A stretch of 37,082 bases of DNA from Zetaproteobacteria bacterium (GCA_003696795.1 RFFT01000017.1:1-37082), one strand, 5' to 3'. Shown: positions 1 to 8,121, counted from the stretch's first letter. Numbers and translations: made by a program. Notes: generated by a model not told the origin, from the sequence alone.

Positions 1-135
1 CCGAGCAAGCTGCCACCGAGCAAGCTGCCACCGAGCAAGCTGCCACCGAGCAAGCTGCCACCGAGCAAGCTGCCACCGAGCAGGCCACCAACGGGCAAGC
101 CACTACCGGGCAGGCTGCCACCGAGCAAGCGCGTG
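1..135 (+). repeat. 15-bp in-frame tandem repeat (EQAAT pentapeptide)
   Basis: Five exact copies of the 15-mer CCGAGCAAGCTGCCA run from the window edge to base 75. Four degenerate copies follow (76-90, 91-105, 106-120, 121-135). The period is a multiple of three, so the array stays in frame and encodes Glu-Gln-Ala-Ala-Thr units in the linker of the SPOR-domain protein. The array is cut by the window edge, so its full copy number is unknown. Perfect copies beside decayed ones suggest expansion by slippage, with homogenisation at the upstream end. Confidence 0.95.
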
Positions 136-371
136 CGATACCAGCCGGGTACTATGTGCAGGTGGGTGCGTTCAGCGACAAGCGTCGCGCGCTGGCACTG
201 CGGGCACGCGTACGTAAGGCGGGCTGGCCTGCGCAACTGATTCCGAAAGGCCACGGATTGCTTGCCGTCGCGATTGGGCCGTACCTGACGAGAAAAGAGG
301 CATCCCACAAGCAGCAACGCATCCTCGGCCAACTGCACCTGAAAGGTTATCCCATCCAATATCAGCAATGA
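1..371 (+). CDS. SPOR-domain protein, 3' part (5' end outside window)
   Basis: The reading frame is open from base 3 and ends at TGA 369-371, so only the C-terminal portion is present. It starts with EQAAT pentapeptide repeats (about 40 residues), then a short linker, then a roughly 70-residue domain beginning YYVQVGAFSDKRRALAL. The YVQVGAF opening, the A-L-R pattern and the later VAIGPYLTRKEA segment are typical of the SPOR domain, which binds denuded glycan strands of septal peptidoglycan. Family members (DedD, FtsN, RlpA, DamX) usually have a membrane anchor or signal peptide at the N-terminus, which would lie upstream. The Ala/Gln/Glu/Thr-rich repeat is a likely flexible periplasmic linker. 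The stop overlaps the next start as ATGA, so it is probably cotranscribed with the downstream genes. The specific family member cannot be decided. Confidence 0.85.
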   Translation, partial: EQAATEQAATEQAATEQAATEQAATEQATNGQATTGQAATEQARAIPAGYYVQVGAFSDKRRALALRARVRKAGWPAQLIPKGHGLLAVAIGPYLTRKEASHKQQRILGQLHLKGYPIQYQQ

Positions 372-1939
372 GCCGAATTGGGCGAATAAAAAACGGCGTC
401 ATTGCCGCCGGCCACCCCCATACGGTTGAAGCCGGCGCGGCCCTGCTAAGCGGCGGAGGCAATGCGGTGGACGCGGCAATCGCCGCCGTTTGCACCGCTT
501 TTGTGGCCGAGCCTGTGCTGACGGCTGCCGGCGGTGGCGGTTTCATGTTGATTGCGCCAGCCTCAGGCGAGGCGAGCCTGCTGGATGGCTTTGCCCGCAT
601 GCCGCGGGGCCATGCCGAGCACAAGGAATTGATCCCGATCGAGATTGATTTCGGCGATCATTGCCAGACTTTTCATTGCGGGCAAGCATCCGTGGCCTCT
701 CCCTCCTTGCTGGCCATGCTGTTCGAGGCACATGCCCGCTACGGTCGACTGCCGATGCGCGAAGTCTTGACACCAGCCATCGAAGCTGCGCGTCAGGGCA
801 TACGGCTGAATGCCTTGCAGGCATCGTTCATTCGCTTACTCACACCCATTCTCACCCGCCTTCCCGATTGCGCGCGCCTGCATACCCGTAATCAGCAACC
901 ATGCGCAACCGGAGACATATTCCGCAATCCCGACCTTGCGAATACGCTGGAAATGCTGGCCATCGACGGCATTGAGGAAATGTACCGGGGCGATCTCGCC
1001 CGCGCCATTGTGCGCGCCTGCTCACCGCACGGCCTGCTCACCCTGGACGATTTGGCGGCGCCGCAATTTCACTGGCGCAAGCCGCTGCGTGTCCGCACCC
1101 ATAGCGGGCTGCTGCTGACCAACCCTCCTCCTTCCAGTGGCGGGCTATTGATCGCGCTCACCCTTTCGTTGCTCGAACACCTGCCGGAACGCCACGACTG
1201 GCGTGTCATGCTGGCGGAAACATTGCGCGCGGTCAGCCAGTTGCGCATCACCCTGCTCGACCGTGCCATCCGCCAAAATGGCATCGCGGCAACGGTACTG
1301 AAAGGTGAAGTTTTCGCCGCAACCCTGGCCAGCATCGAACAGCGTCTCTTCCAGACGGGCAAGCCGGATGCGGAAAGCGAAAACGCGCATGGCGGCACAA
1401 CCCATATCAGTGTCGTCGATGGACAAGGCATGGCTGTATCGATCACCACCAGCAACGGCGAAGGTTCGGGGATCATCGTTCCCGGCAGCGGCATACATCT
1501 GAACAATATGCTTGGCGAAGAGGACATCAATCCACTCGGATTTCATGCCTTGCCGCCCGGCTACGCCCTTTCGTCGATGATGGCCCCCAGCATCTTTCAA
1601 AGCCACCGCCACGGGCGACTCGTGCTTGGCAGCGGCGGCTCCAATCGCCTGCGCAGCGCAATCGGTCAGGTGCTGCTGCACATCCTCACACGCGGAAAAT
1701 CGCTCAGCGAGGCCATCCATGCGCCGCGCATGCACAACGAAGGGGCGACACTCGATGTGGAACCACATCTATTGGATGCGCATAGCCGCACGCAGCTCAA
1801 AGCGCTGGGATGGCAACTCCGAGAATGGCGCAGCCAGGGCGTGTATTTTGGCGGCGTACATGCAATCCATCTTACCCCCAATGGAAGCATTGAGGGCTGC
1901 GGCGATCCGCGTCGGGGCGGCAGCTGGTGCCTGGCATGA
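368..1939 (+). CDS. gamma-glutamyltransferase-like Ntn hydrolase, divergent branch
   Basis: A 523-residue protein of the gamma-glutamyltranspeptidase family. The N-terminal GGNAVDAAIAA (about residues 30-40) and the GGTTHISVVD motif (342-351) are diagnostic. Thr344 is the expected autoprocessing nucleophile that would start the small subunit. It is shorter than E. coli Ggt (about 580) because it has no signal peptide, so it is predicted cytosolic. The usual F-R-E-x-A-P substrate-binding segment is replaced by FARMPRGHA (about 75-83), followed by an IDFGD...FHCGQASVASP stretch. From family knowledge this marks a sub-branch whose substrate is not well established, so glutathione hydrolase activity is only a guess. 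ATG 368 overlaps the upstream stop by 4 bp and the stop overlaps folK by 4 bp. Confidence 0.85.
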   Translation: MSRIGRIKNGVIAAGHPHTVEAGAALLSGGGNAVDAAIAAVCTAFVAEPVLTAAGGGGFMLIAPASGEASLLDGFARMPRGHAEHKELIPIEIDFGDHCQTFHCGQASVASPSLLAMLFEAHARYGRLPMREVLTPAIEAARQGIRLNALQASFIRLLTPILTRLPDCARLHTRNQQPCATGDIFRNPDLANTLEMLAIDGIEEMYRGDLARAIVRACSPHGLLTLDDLAAPQFHWRKPLRVRTHSGLLLTNPPPSSGGLLIALTLSLLEHLPERHDWRVMLAETLRAVSQLRITLLDRAIRQNGIAATVLKGEVFAATLASIEQRLFQTGKPDAESENAHGGTTHISVVDGQGMAVSITTSNGEGSGIIVPGSGIHLNNMLGEEDINPLGFHALPPGYALSSMMAPSIFQSHRHGRLVLGSGGSNRLRSAIGQVLLHILTRGKSLSEAIHAPRMHNEGATLDVEPHLLDAHSRTQLKALGWQLREWRSQGVYFGGVHAIHLTPNGSIEGCGDPRRGGSWCLA

Positions 1940-2433
1940 GACACGCATTGATCGCGCTGGGAGGCAACCTCGGCGATGTACGGGCACACTTCGCGCATGC
2001 GCGTACCCTGCTCCGCGAACGCGCGGGCATGGTGTCGACGGTGTCGCCCTGTTATCGCACCCCGCCACTTGGCCCCGCCGGCCAGCCAGATTACCTGAAC
2101 GCCGTCCTGGCGCTGGAAACTCCGCTGTCGGCGCATGGCCTGCTGCGCTTGCTGCTGGCCATCGAACGGGAACTGGGGCGCATTCGTCCCGCCCCCCGCT
2201 GGAGCGCGCGCACGCTTGACCTGGACTTGCTGGACTGGGGGCGCACCATCATGCGCAGTCGACGCCTGCAACTTCCCCACCCGCGCTTGCATCAACGCAT
2301 GTTCGTCCTGCAACCGCTGTACGACATCGCCCCCGACTGGATTCATCCCCGCCTACATCTCAGTGCCCGGCAGTTGCGTGAATCTCTGCTCGCGCGAGGC
2401 GAACCGCGCCTGGATGAGGGAATGGCCTGGTAG
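1936..2433 (+). CDS. folK: 2-amino-4-hydroxy-6-hydroxymethyldihydropteridine pyrophosphokinase (HPPK)
   Basis: A 165-residue protein matching the size of HPPK, which transfers pyrophosphate from ATP to 6-hydroxymethyl-7,8-dihydropterin in folate synthesis. The N-terminus ALIALGGNLGD and the signature RWSARTLDLDLLDWG (around residues 92-106) are the two hallmark motifs; the latter carries the metal-binding Asp pair. I chose ATG 1936 because it forms the ATGA overlap used throughout the window and matches the usual N-terminus. A GTG at 1927 is in frame and possible. Its pathway partner folP lies about 13 kb away on the opposite strand. The gene ends convergently, 5 bp from the copper-chaperone gene. 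Confidence 0.93.
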   Translation: MRHALIALGGNLGDVRAHFAHARTLLRERAGMVSTVSPCYRTPPLGPAGQPDYLNAVLALETPLSAHGLLRLLLAIERELGRIRPAPRWSARTLDLDLLDWGRTIMRSRRLQLPHPRLHQRMFVLQPLYDIAPDWIHPRLHLSARQLRESLLARGEPRLDEGMAW

Positions 2434-2438
2434 CTGGA

Positions 2439-2852
2439 CTACGGCCGCTCTAGCCTGCGCATATCCCGCACCGGCAGCTCGACCTGGATCGGCTTGCCCT
2501 TGGCGCGGCGCAGAACCAAGTGGACGGAATCGCCCGCGTGCAACGGTTGCTTCAGTTTCATCAGCATGACATGCGCAGCGCCAGGGGCGAAGCGATACTC
2601 GCCACCGGCGGGAATACGCACCGTGCCAAGCGGACGCATGCCAGGTCCATGAAACATCGCCTCGCCGGCAACATTCGCGCGCACCCCCAACAACACCAAT
2701 TCGCGCCCACCATGGTTGATCAATCGCAAATACGCCGCCGCTGTATCGGCGACCGGAGGCGGCAACCGCACCCAGGCATCGCGCACCTCGACCTCCTCCG
2801 CCTGCACCCACACGGGCAGCAGGCACAATACCACCAAAATCCATCGTTTCAT
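2439..2852 (-). CDS. PCu(A)C-type periplasmic copper chaperone
   Basis: 137 residues with a signal peptide (MKRWILVVLCLLPVWVQA). The PCu(A)C family carries Cu(I) to the CuA/CuB sites of cytochrome oxidase, working with SCO proteins. The second half of the family motif is perfect: Met72, then exactly 21 residues, then His94-Val-Met96. The first half is atypical: His68 precedes Met72 by three residues, where H-X10-M is normal, so the binding loop is shortened. ATG 2852 is preceded by AAGGAGAG and overlaps the SCO stop as ATGA. An in-frame upstream codon at 2879 would place residues before a clear signal peptide and is unlikely. It is the last gene of the copper operon. Confidence 0.9.
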   Translation of the reverse strand: MKRWILVVLCLLPVWVQAEEVEVRDAWVRLPPPVADTAAAYLRLINHGGRELVLLGVRANVAGEAMFHGPGMRPLGTVRIPAGGEYRFAPGAAHVMLMKLKQPLHAGDSVHLVLRRAKGKPIQVELPVRDMRRLERP

Positions 2853-3481
2853 CGTCGCTCTCCTTGTGTGTCCTTCCACATCCGTCGAACAGATGCCGCA
2901 TACAACCAGCGCCGCAACGCACGGCGCAAACGCGCGCTGGGCGTCTTCTCGTCAAACAACGCCACCACCCGCCCTTCGGCATCCAGCAGATAGATAAAGC
3001 GCGAATGGCGCACGGTGTACGCCGCATCGGCGGGCGCCTGCGGCACCTCAAAATCCATCCGGTACTTCACCGCCAATGCCGTCAACTGCCGCGTAGTACC
3101 GGTCAGTCCGATAATCCGTCGATCAAAAAATGCCGTGTACGCCTGCAAATGTTCCGGTGTGTCCCGCTTGGGATCCACGCTGACAAACAAGGCATAGACT
3201 CGATCCCGCTGCGCCGCCGACATCCCGCGCAATGCGCGGGCAATCACGCTCAAGGCCATGGGGCAGGCATCCGGACAATGTGTATAGCCAAAATAGAGCA
3301 GCCCCACCTTGCCCCGGAAATCGTGCAACGAGACTGGCCCATGGGCCGAACGCAAGGTGAAGTCGCCACCCATGCCGCGCAGATACGCCGGCACATCCGG
3401 CTCGGTGTGTTGGATAAAACACGTCAAGGCGCCGACACTCAGCGCAAGCATCACAACCACCCACATCGCCCCACGCCACAT
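2849..3481 (-). CDS. SCO1/SenC family copper-chaperone thioredoxin
   Basis: 210 residues: one N-terminal membrane anchor (about 5-24), then a thioredoxin fold. The metal site is complete: HCPDACP with Cys69 and Cys73 (CxxxC) and the distal His159 in RHSRFIYLLD. SCO proteins deliver or reduce copper for the CuA centre of haem-copper oxidases in the periplasm. The frame is open far upstream (to 3811), but that extension lies inside tlpA. ATG 3481, 2 bp after the tlpA stop, gives the expected anchor. It is cotranscribed with tlpA upstream and the PCu(A)C gene downstream, the classic partner pair. Confidence 0.93.
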   Translation of the reverse strand: MWRGAMWVVVMLALSVGALTCFIQHTEPDVPAYLRGMGGDFTLRSAHGPVSLHDFRGKVGLLYFGYTHCPDACPMALSVIARALRGMSAAQRDRVYALFVSVDPKRDTPEHLQAYTAFFDRRIIGLTGTTRQLTALAVKYRMDFEVPQAPADAAYTVRHSRFIYLLDAEGRVVALFDEKTPSARLRRALRRWLYAASVRRMWKDTQGERR

Positions 3482-3483
3482 GC

Positions 3484-4035
3484 TCAGTCCTCCCGCTCCA
3501 AAGCCCGCAGCAAACGCTGTCCGACAGGTCCCAGCCAGTCGCGTTCTCCGATTGCACGCGCAAAAATTCTCCCATCCGGCGCAATCAAATAGCTGGTGGG
3601 CAATGCGCGCACCGCATACCGCCGTCGCACGCGCCCCTCCTCGTCCAGCAGAACGTCCATTCCGGGAGCCTGCGTACGCACGAACGCCTCGACCCCATGC
3701 TTGCCTCCGCGATCCTCGTTCACGCAGACAATGCGCAAATGATGCGCGCGCTGCGCGACCCGATGCAAAGCGCGCATCTCCGCGCGGCAAGGGGGACACC
3801 AGGTCGCCCAAAAATGCAACAAGACCCAGTGTCCCCGTGCGTCCGCAAGGGCATGCCTACGGCCATCCAGGCTGACCAGGGAGAATGCCGGAGCGGGCTT
3901 CATAACCCTGGGCAACTGCATACCCAAGGCCTGCGCCAGCCCCGACACCTCTTCTCCGCATCCCTGCCCCGGCCACATCCATCCAAACAGCAGCGCGAGG
4001 AAACCAAGACCCGCCAGCCTGCTCCGACCAAACAT
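3484..4035 (-). CDS. TlpA-like membrane-anchored thioredoxin
   Basis: 183 residues with an N-terminal hydrophobic segment (about 7-22) and a TlpA/ResA-type thioredoxin domain. WATWCPPC carries the redox pair Cys80/Cys83, and the cis-proline region is seen as ALPTSYLIAPDG. Such proteins reduce apo-SCO, CuA or apocytochrome c in the periplasm, consistent with its place directly upstream of SCO and next to a cytochrome c gene. ATG 4035 is chosen because it gives a normal anchor and has GAGAGG upstream. A longer frame to 4092 overlaps the cytochrome gene and adds an implausible N-terminus. GCG at about residues 25-27 may be a lipoprotein-like or processing site, but this is uncertain. Confidence 0.9.
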   Translation of the reverse strand: MFGRSRLAGLGFLALLFGWMWPGQGCGEEVSGLAQALGMQLPRVMKPAPAFSLVSLDGRRHALADARGHWVLLHFWATWCPPCRAEMRALHRVAQRAHHLRIVCVNEDRGGKHGVEAFVRTQAPGMDVLLDEEGRVRRRYAVRALPTSYLIAPDGRIFARAIGERDWLGPVGQRLLRALERED

Positions 4036-4049
4036 GCCTATCCTCTCAT

Positions 4050-4316
4050 TCAGCGCGCATGTCGGCGCAAATAGGCGGCGATCTGCCGCCATTCAGCGCC
4101 CTCCATGTCCACGCCGCGCTCCTCTATGCGTCGCTTCATCACCCGCAGCATATGCCGCCAATGGGGCCAATCCAGGCGCTTGGGATGCGGTAAAGCATGG
4201 CATGCCGAGCATCGCGCAGCAAACAACCGCGCCGCTTCACTGTCAGCCTCCGGCAAATCCATCGCCCATGCGTTGCCAGCCAGGCTCAAAAGCAACAATA
4301 GCCATATTCCTCGCAT
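4050..4316 (-). CDS. small monohaem c-type cytochrome
   Basis: 88 residues: a signal peptide ending near NAWA (residue 18), then a mature protein of about 70 residues. One haem-attachment motif is present, CSACH (Cys36, Cys39, His40). Met56 or Met60 in HMLRVMKRR is the candidate sixth ligand. It resembles the short cytochrome c found in metal- and respiration-linked clusters. Its position between the outer-membrane barrel and TlpA/SCO suggests periplasmic electron transfer to the copper-delivery thiol proteins, which is inference. The start is firm: AGGAGG lies just upstream of ATG 4316. Confidence 0.9.
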   Translation of the reverse strand: MRGIWLLLLLSLAGNAWAMDLPEADSEAARLFAARCSACHALPHPKRLDWPHWRHMLRVMKRRIEERGVDMEGAEWRQIAAYLRRHAR

Positions 4317-4325
4317 GACGTCCTC

Positions 4326-5495
4326 CTAAAATCCCAACGCCGCATCGGCCGGCGTATGCACATCGTTTAAGGCGCGAATACTCTTTTGGGTGGGAATCTC
4401 GATATACCATGTCAGCATCACGCGCCACTTGTCCTTCAGTTGCAGCCCATTCATATGCTGATAGAGGGGCAATTGCACGCCGGCATCGATGATGTGCAAC
4501 GGCACGGGCTGCCATTGCACGCCCAGCGTTGCGAACAACTGGGTCTTGCCGGTATTGGCCGGATCCCATAGCGGGGTCATATACGGCGAGTTGGGATCGC
4601 CTTGGGTGACACGCCCGGAGGCGCCGGTCAACACCTCATCGGCCTGACCATGGATGCGGCCCTGCCAATCCCCATTCAACTGACCATACAACACCAGGGC
4701 ATAATGCGGCTGGTACATCAGGTAGCCATCGACCTGAGCCCGATTGCCCAAACGGTATCCCCGCTTGTTGGTGCCAAGGCGATGCGTATAGCGCGCATCC
4801 ACCCCCCACCACCATGGCGAGCCGGCATGTTGATAAAGCATGCCGATGGTTGGGTCCCATGTCCCCGAACCAAGCTGCATGCCATAGGGAAGCAATTCCT
4901 TTTGCCGCATGGGCAATGGATGGGTGCGGTTGCGCTCGTCGATCGAGCCGGTCGGCACCGACAACCCGAGCAGGAATGAAGCCTCGTTTGCCGGGATCAG
5001 AGGATCGTCCGCATACAGGCGATACTTGCCCATCAGCATTGTATCCATGAAACCGCGCGACTTCATCGTGAATCCGCTTTGGCCGGTTTTCATCCGCATC
5101 ATGCTGTTGAAGCGCATGTCCATGCGATTGTCCGCATACATGGCCATGACGCCGAGGAACACATCATCGGTGAGGCTGTAGCCCGCCGCAATATTGAGCA
5201 TATTCATATCCATGGAAGTCGGCGCGGCCATATACTTGCCCGTCGGCATTCCCATCATCACCGGCATACCGAGCACGTCCTGCACCGCCACATTGTGGCC
5301 GCCGGATTGCAGGCCGGACATATGCATCTGATGCATTTGAATCTTGAAGCGGAATTCGTGCGTCTCAGGCACGCCACCGCCTGGAATATTCATGGGCATG
5401 TTGCCACCGCACTTGCCGCAGCACAGCCCGACATAAGCCTCGGCTGTGGGCAAGGCGATGCCCAACATGACCAGAAAGGTCATGAGTCTGATCAT
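4326..5495 (-). CDS. Met-rich outer-membrane beta-barrel (putative transporter, PF13557-like)
   Basis: 389 residues with a signal peptide ending near PTAEA (residue 19-20). The mature N-terminus begins with a Cys cluster CCGKCGG. The first roughly 160 residues hold about 27 Met, with clusters such as QMHQMHM and GMPVMMGMP. The remainder alternates polar and aromatic residues in the way of a beta-barrel (YSLTDDVFLGVMAMY, YRLGNRAQVDGYLMY) and resembles the MetA-pathway/phenol-degradation transporter-like family. Cys, Met and His clusters are typical Cu(I) ligands, and the following genes are SCO and PCu(A)C, so copper capture or transit across the outer membrane is a reasonable inference. RBS AAGGAGT precedes ATG 5495. 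Confidence 0.8.
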   Translation of the reverse strand: MIRLMTFLVMLGIALPTAEAYVGLCCGKCGGNMPMNIPGGGVPETHEFRFKIQMHQMHMSGLQSGGHNVAVQDVLGMPVMMGMPTGKYMAAPTSMDMNMLNIAAGYSLTDDVFLGVMAMYADNRMDMRFNSMMRMKTGQSGFTMKSRGFMDTMLMGKYRLYADDPLIPANEASFLLGLSVPTGSIDERNRTHPLPMRQKELLPYGMQLGSGTWDPTIGMLYQHAGSPWWWGVDARYTHRLGTNKRGYRLGNRAQVDGYLMYQPHYALVLYGQLNGDWQGRIHGQADEVLTGASGRVTQGDPNSPYMTPLWDPANTGKTQLFATLGVQWQPVPLHIIDAGVQLPLYQHMNGLQLKDKWRVMLTWYIEIPTQKSIRALNDVHTPADAALGF

Positions 5496-5637
5496 CGTGT
5501 ACTCCTTGTCTTGAATTTACGTCCATCATGTCGCGCCCCGACAGAACTATGACGGGGGCATGGGTTGTAATAGAAGACACCTCGCCGGCGCATGCGGCAC
5601 CATGGCCGCGCACGCAGAAGCAAGGCGCGGTGGACGA

Positions 5638-5976
5638 TCAGGAGTACTTGGGTGGGGGATCCTCTCCGTCGAGCAGGACAGGCGTCAGCCGCGCCCGCCA
5701 CGGCATATCGATTGGCACCATGAGCCGGACATGGCGCAAGCCGACCCCAGCGAACAGATGCGGCGCCAACTGATGCGGCAAGGAATCGATATTGGCATGA
5801 CAACCGCAACCGCATTCGATCACGCAATCGGCCACATGCATCCTCATGTGTCCATGCCCATCTTCTGCACAGGCCAAGTGCGGGTGCCCGGACATGCTCC
5901 GGAACCCTAACGTCGGAACGCTTGCCACCAGCAACAAGGACATGCTGAGCAGCACCGCCATGAGCCTGCGCATCAT
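5638..5976 (-). CDS. small Cys/His-rich exported protein, DUF2946-like
   Basis: 112 residues from ATG 5976 (a second ATG at 5973 is equally possible). It has an N-terminal hydrophobic segment (about 5-23) and then a metal-ligand-rich stretch: HPHLAC at 31-36, HGHMRMH at 41-47 and CVIECGCGCH at 51-60. The C-terminus ends in a proline-rich DGEDPPPKYS. This layout (signal/TM, a few His and Cys, a C-terminal Pro-rich tail) resembles the DUF2946 proteins often found with copper genes. I cannot run a profile search, so the family is tentative. It is upstream of, and codirectional with, the Met-rich barrel, separated by 142 bp. The frame is open to 6285, but that would run across the start of dsbC on the other strand. 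Confidence 0.6.
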   Translation of the reverse strand: MMRRLMAVLLSMSLLLVASVPTLGFRSMSGHPHLACAEDGHGHMRMHVADCVIECGCGCHANIDSLPHQLAPHLFAGVGLRHVRLMVPIDMPWRARLTPVLLDGEDPPPKYS

Positions 5977-6100
5977 ATACGGAAACTTAACGCCGGCGTA
6001 AGGATCGATCAAGCAGCCGGAGCTGCTGGCAATACGCGTGATTTCTGCAACAATTGCCGACCCGTGCCGCGCCAAGGGACGAAGCCAAAGGGAGGTTCTC

Positions 6101-6820
6101 ATGCACCGCATCCTTGCCATTGTCAGCCTTTTGCTGTTTTCCGGCTGCCAATATGCGACCAAAACACCGCAAAGCAACGAAGCAATCGCGCAACACATCC
6201 AGCAAGCGATTCCGGAACTGAGCATCTCTGCGGTTCGACCCGCGCCGATCTCGGGGCTGTACGAGGTGCAGGCGGGCAAAAACATCTATTATGCCGACGC
6301 CGAGGGACGCCATCTGATCGTCAGCGGCCATATCATCGACACGAAAACCCATCAGGATCTTACGGGCCAACGGCTGGAGGAAATCAACCGCATCGACTGG
6401 AGCCAGTTGCCGCTGGACAAGGCCATTATCTCCGGCGATCCCAATGCGCCCCTCAAGCTCGCGGTCTTCACCGACCCGGACTGCCCGTTCTGCAAGCGTT
6501 TGGAATCCATGCTCAAGGATGCCAAGGGCATTCGGGTCTATACCTTCCTTTATCCGCTGGCGCAGTTGCATCCAGATGCGCCGCGCAAGGCACAGGCGAT
6601 CTGGTGCAGCAAGGAGCGTCATCGGACGCTGGTTCGTACGATGCTGGACGGTGTCGATCCCGGACACGCCACCTGCGAAAACCCGCTGGATGACATCGCG
6701 CAACTGGGCAACAAGCTCGGCATAGGCGGCACCCCCACGCTGATCAGCGGCGATGGTCGCCGCCTGGCCGGCGCGCCACGCTCGCTGGACGCGCTGTTGA
6801 ACTGGCTCAAGCGGCAATAG
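6101..6820 (+). CDS. dsbC: DsbC-type thiol:disulfide interchange protein
   Basis: 239 residues: a signal sequence with a lipobox-like FSGC (Cys16), an N-terminal DsbC dimerisation domain (about 25-95, including SGLYEVQAGKNIYYAD), then a thioredoxin domain. FTDPDCPFCKRLE carries the redox pair Cys128/Cys131, and the cis-proline loop is seen as GGTPTLI. Two further Cys (in IWCSKE and ATCEN) could form the structural disulfide seen in DsbC. It isomerises disulfides in the periplasm. If the lipobox is real, it would be membrane-tethered, unlike E. coli DsbC. ATG 6101 is chosen over the upstream in-frame 6038 because GGGAGG precedes it and it gives a signal peptide. It is divergent from the copper operon. 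Confidence 0.92.
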   Translation: MHRILAIVSLLLFSGCQYATKTPQSNEAIAQHIQQAIPELSISAVRPAPISGLYEVQAGKNIYYADAEGRHLIVSGHIIDTKTHQDLTGQRLEEINRIDWSQLPLDKAIISGDPNAPLKLAVFTDPDCPFCKRLESMLKDAKGIRVYTFLYPLAQLHPDAPRKAQAIWCSKERHRTLVRTMLDGVDPGHATCENPLDDIAQLGNKLGIGGTPTLISGDGRRLAGAPRSLDALLNWLKRQ

Positions 6821-6832
6821 GAGGAGTCATCG

Positions 6833-7549
6833 ATGCGCGAAGACCGCGACAACCATCAAATCCGCCCCGTCAGCATTGACACCACATTCAACCGCTACGC
6901 GGAAGGTTCGGCGCTGATCAGTTTCGGCCATACCCGCGTGTTGTGTACAGCCAGCGTCGAAAACAAACAGCCGCCGTTTCTGCGCGGCACGGAGCAAGGA
7001 TGGGTTACGGCCGAATATGGCATGCTGCCGCGCGCCACCCATACCCGGGGCAACCGGGAAGCCGCGCGCGGCAAGCAAGGAGGGCGCACCGTGGAAATCC
7101 AGCGCCTGATCGGGCGTTCGCTGCGTGCGGTCGTGGATCTCGACAAGCTCGGCCCGCGCACAATCGCGCTCGACTGCGATGTGTTGCAAGCCGATGGCGG
7201 AACACGCACGGCGGCCATCACTGGCGCCTGGGTAGCGTTGCGCATCGCGATCAACCGTCTGCTGGAAGACGGCGAGATCGAGGTTGATCCCGTGCGCGGA
7301 CAGGTGGCCGCGATCAGCTGCGGTTTCGTGCAAGGTCAAGCATTGGTCGATCTGCAGTATTCCGAGGACTCGCAGGCCGAGATGGACGCAAACTTCGTAA
7401 TGACCCCGGAGGGCGGCGTGATCGAGGTGCAAGCCACCGCCGAGCAGGAACCCGTCAGCTGGAACGAATTCATGCAACTCAAGCAACTGGCCGATGAGGC
7501 GATTCAGCAGTTGGCCGAGTTGCAACGCGCCGCCGTGGCCCGCGCATGA
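6833..7549 (+). CDS. rph: ribonuclease PH
   Basis: 238 residues, full length for this phosphorolytic 3'-5' exoribonuclease, which trims tRNA 3' ends. Recognised segments are [31 protein letters not shown], the [18 protein letters not shown] helix and [19 protein letters not shown], which form the phosphate- and RNA-binding surfaces. GGAGGAG lies 6 bp before ATG 6833. The stop overlaps rdgB as ATGA. The rph-rdgB pair is a common proteobacterial arrangement. It is codirectional with dsbC, 12 bp upstream, so one transcript may cover dsbC through the glycosylase gene. Confidence 0.96.
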   Translation: MREDRDNHQIRPVSIDTTFNRYAEGSALISFGHTRVLCTASVENKQPPFLRGTEQGWVTAEYGMLPRATHTRGNREAARGKQGGRTVEIQRLIGRSLRAVVDLDKLGPRTIALDCDVLQADGGTRTAAITGAWVALRIAINRLLEDGEIEVDPVRGQVAAISCGFVQGQALVDLQYSEDSQAEMDANFVMTPEGGVIEVQATAEQEPVSWNEFMQLKQLADEAIQQLAELQRAAVARA

Positions 7550-8121
7550 AGCTGGTCATCGCCAGCAACAACACCAAAAAACGGCAGGAAATCGTCGCGA
7601 TCCTGGCGACCGTCGGCGTTCGCTGTGTCGCCGCGCATGATACCCGTTTCGTGCCCGTGCAAGAGATCGGCACCAGCTTTGCGGAAAATGCGCGCTTGAA
7701 GGCGAAGTCCTTCGCCCAGGCCAACGGTCTGCCCGCGCTGGCCGATGATTCAGGCCTGTGTGTGCAGGCACTGAATGGAGCGCCCGGAATTTATTCCAGC
7801 CGCTTTGCCGGCCCCTCAGCCACGGATGAGGACAATTGCCGCAAACTGCTTGATGCCATGCGCGGCAAGCAGGATCGTCGCGCGTATTTCATCTGCGCCG
7901 TGCATCTGGCTTTCCCCGATGGGCGTGCGCCCATCACCAGTGAGGGACGTGTGGAAGGATTCATCCTCGAGGCATGCGCCGGCCAAGGCGGATTCGGCTA
8001 CGACCCGCTGTTTTTCTCCCCCGAGTTGAACAAGCCTTTCGCGCTGGCCAGCGACGAGGAAAAAGCCTCCGTTTCCCATCGTGGGCGGGCGTTGCGCGCG
8101 CTGGTTCAACAACTTCGGTGA
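7546..8121 (+). CDS. rdgB: dITP/XTP pyrophosphatase (Ham1/RdgB)
   Basis: 191 residues. The N-terminal [11 protein letters not shown] nucleotide-binding loop, [13 protein letters not shown], the catalytic [22 protein letters not shown] region and [11 protein letters not shown] are all family signatures. The enzyme hydrolyses dITP, dXTP and related deaminated purine nucleotides to keep them out of DNA. Start ATG 7546 overlaps the rph stop by 4 bp. The stop overlaps the glycosylase start. This couples nucleotide-pool sanitation with a base-excision enzyme in one operon. Confidence 0.96.
   Translation: MKLVIASNNTKKRQEIVAILATVGVRCVAAHDTRFVPVQEIGTSFAENARLKAKSFAQANGLPALADDSGLCVQALNGAPGIYSSRFAGPSATDEDNCRKLLDAMRGKQDRRAYFICAVHLAFPDGRAPITSEGRVEGFILEACAGQGGFGYDPLFFSPELNKPFALASDEEKASVSHRGRALRALVQQLR

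Noticed and set aside
5496-5637. Possible promoter before the Met-rich barrel gene
   Set aside because: No -35/-10 pair with proper spacing and no copper-regulator dyad could be recognised in this 142-bp gap.
5977-6100. Possible divergent promoters between the copper operon and dsbC
   Set aside because: Promoters are expected here from orientation, but no clear -35/-10 elements or regulator sites could be read with confidence.
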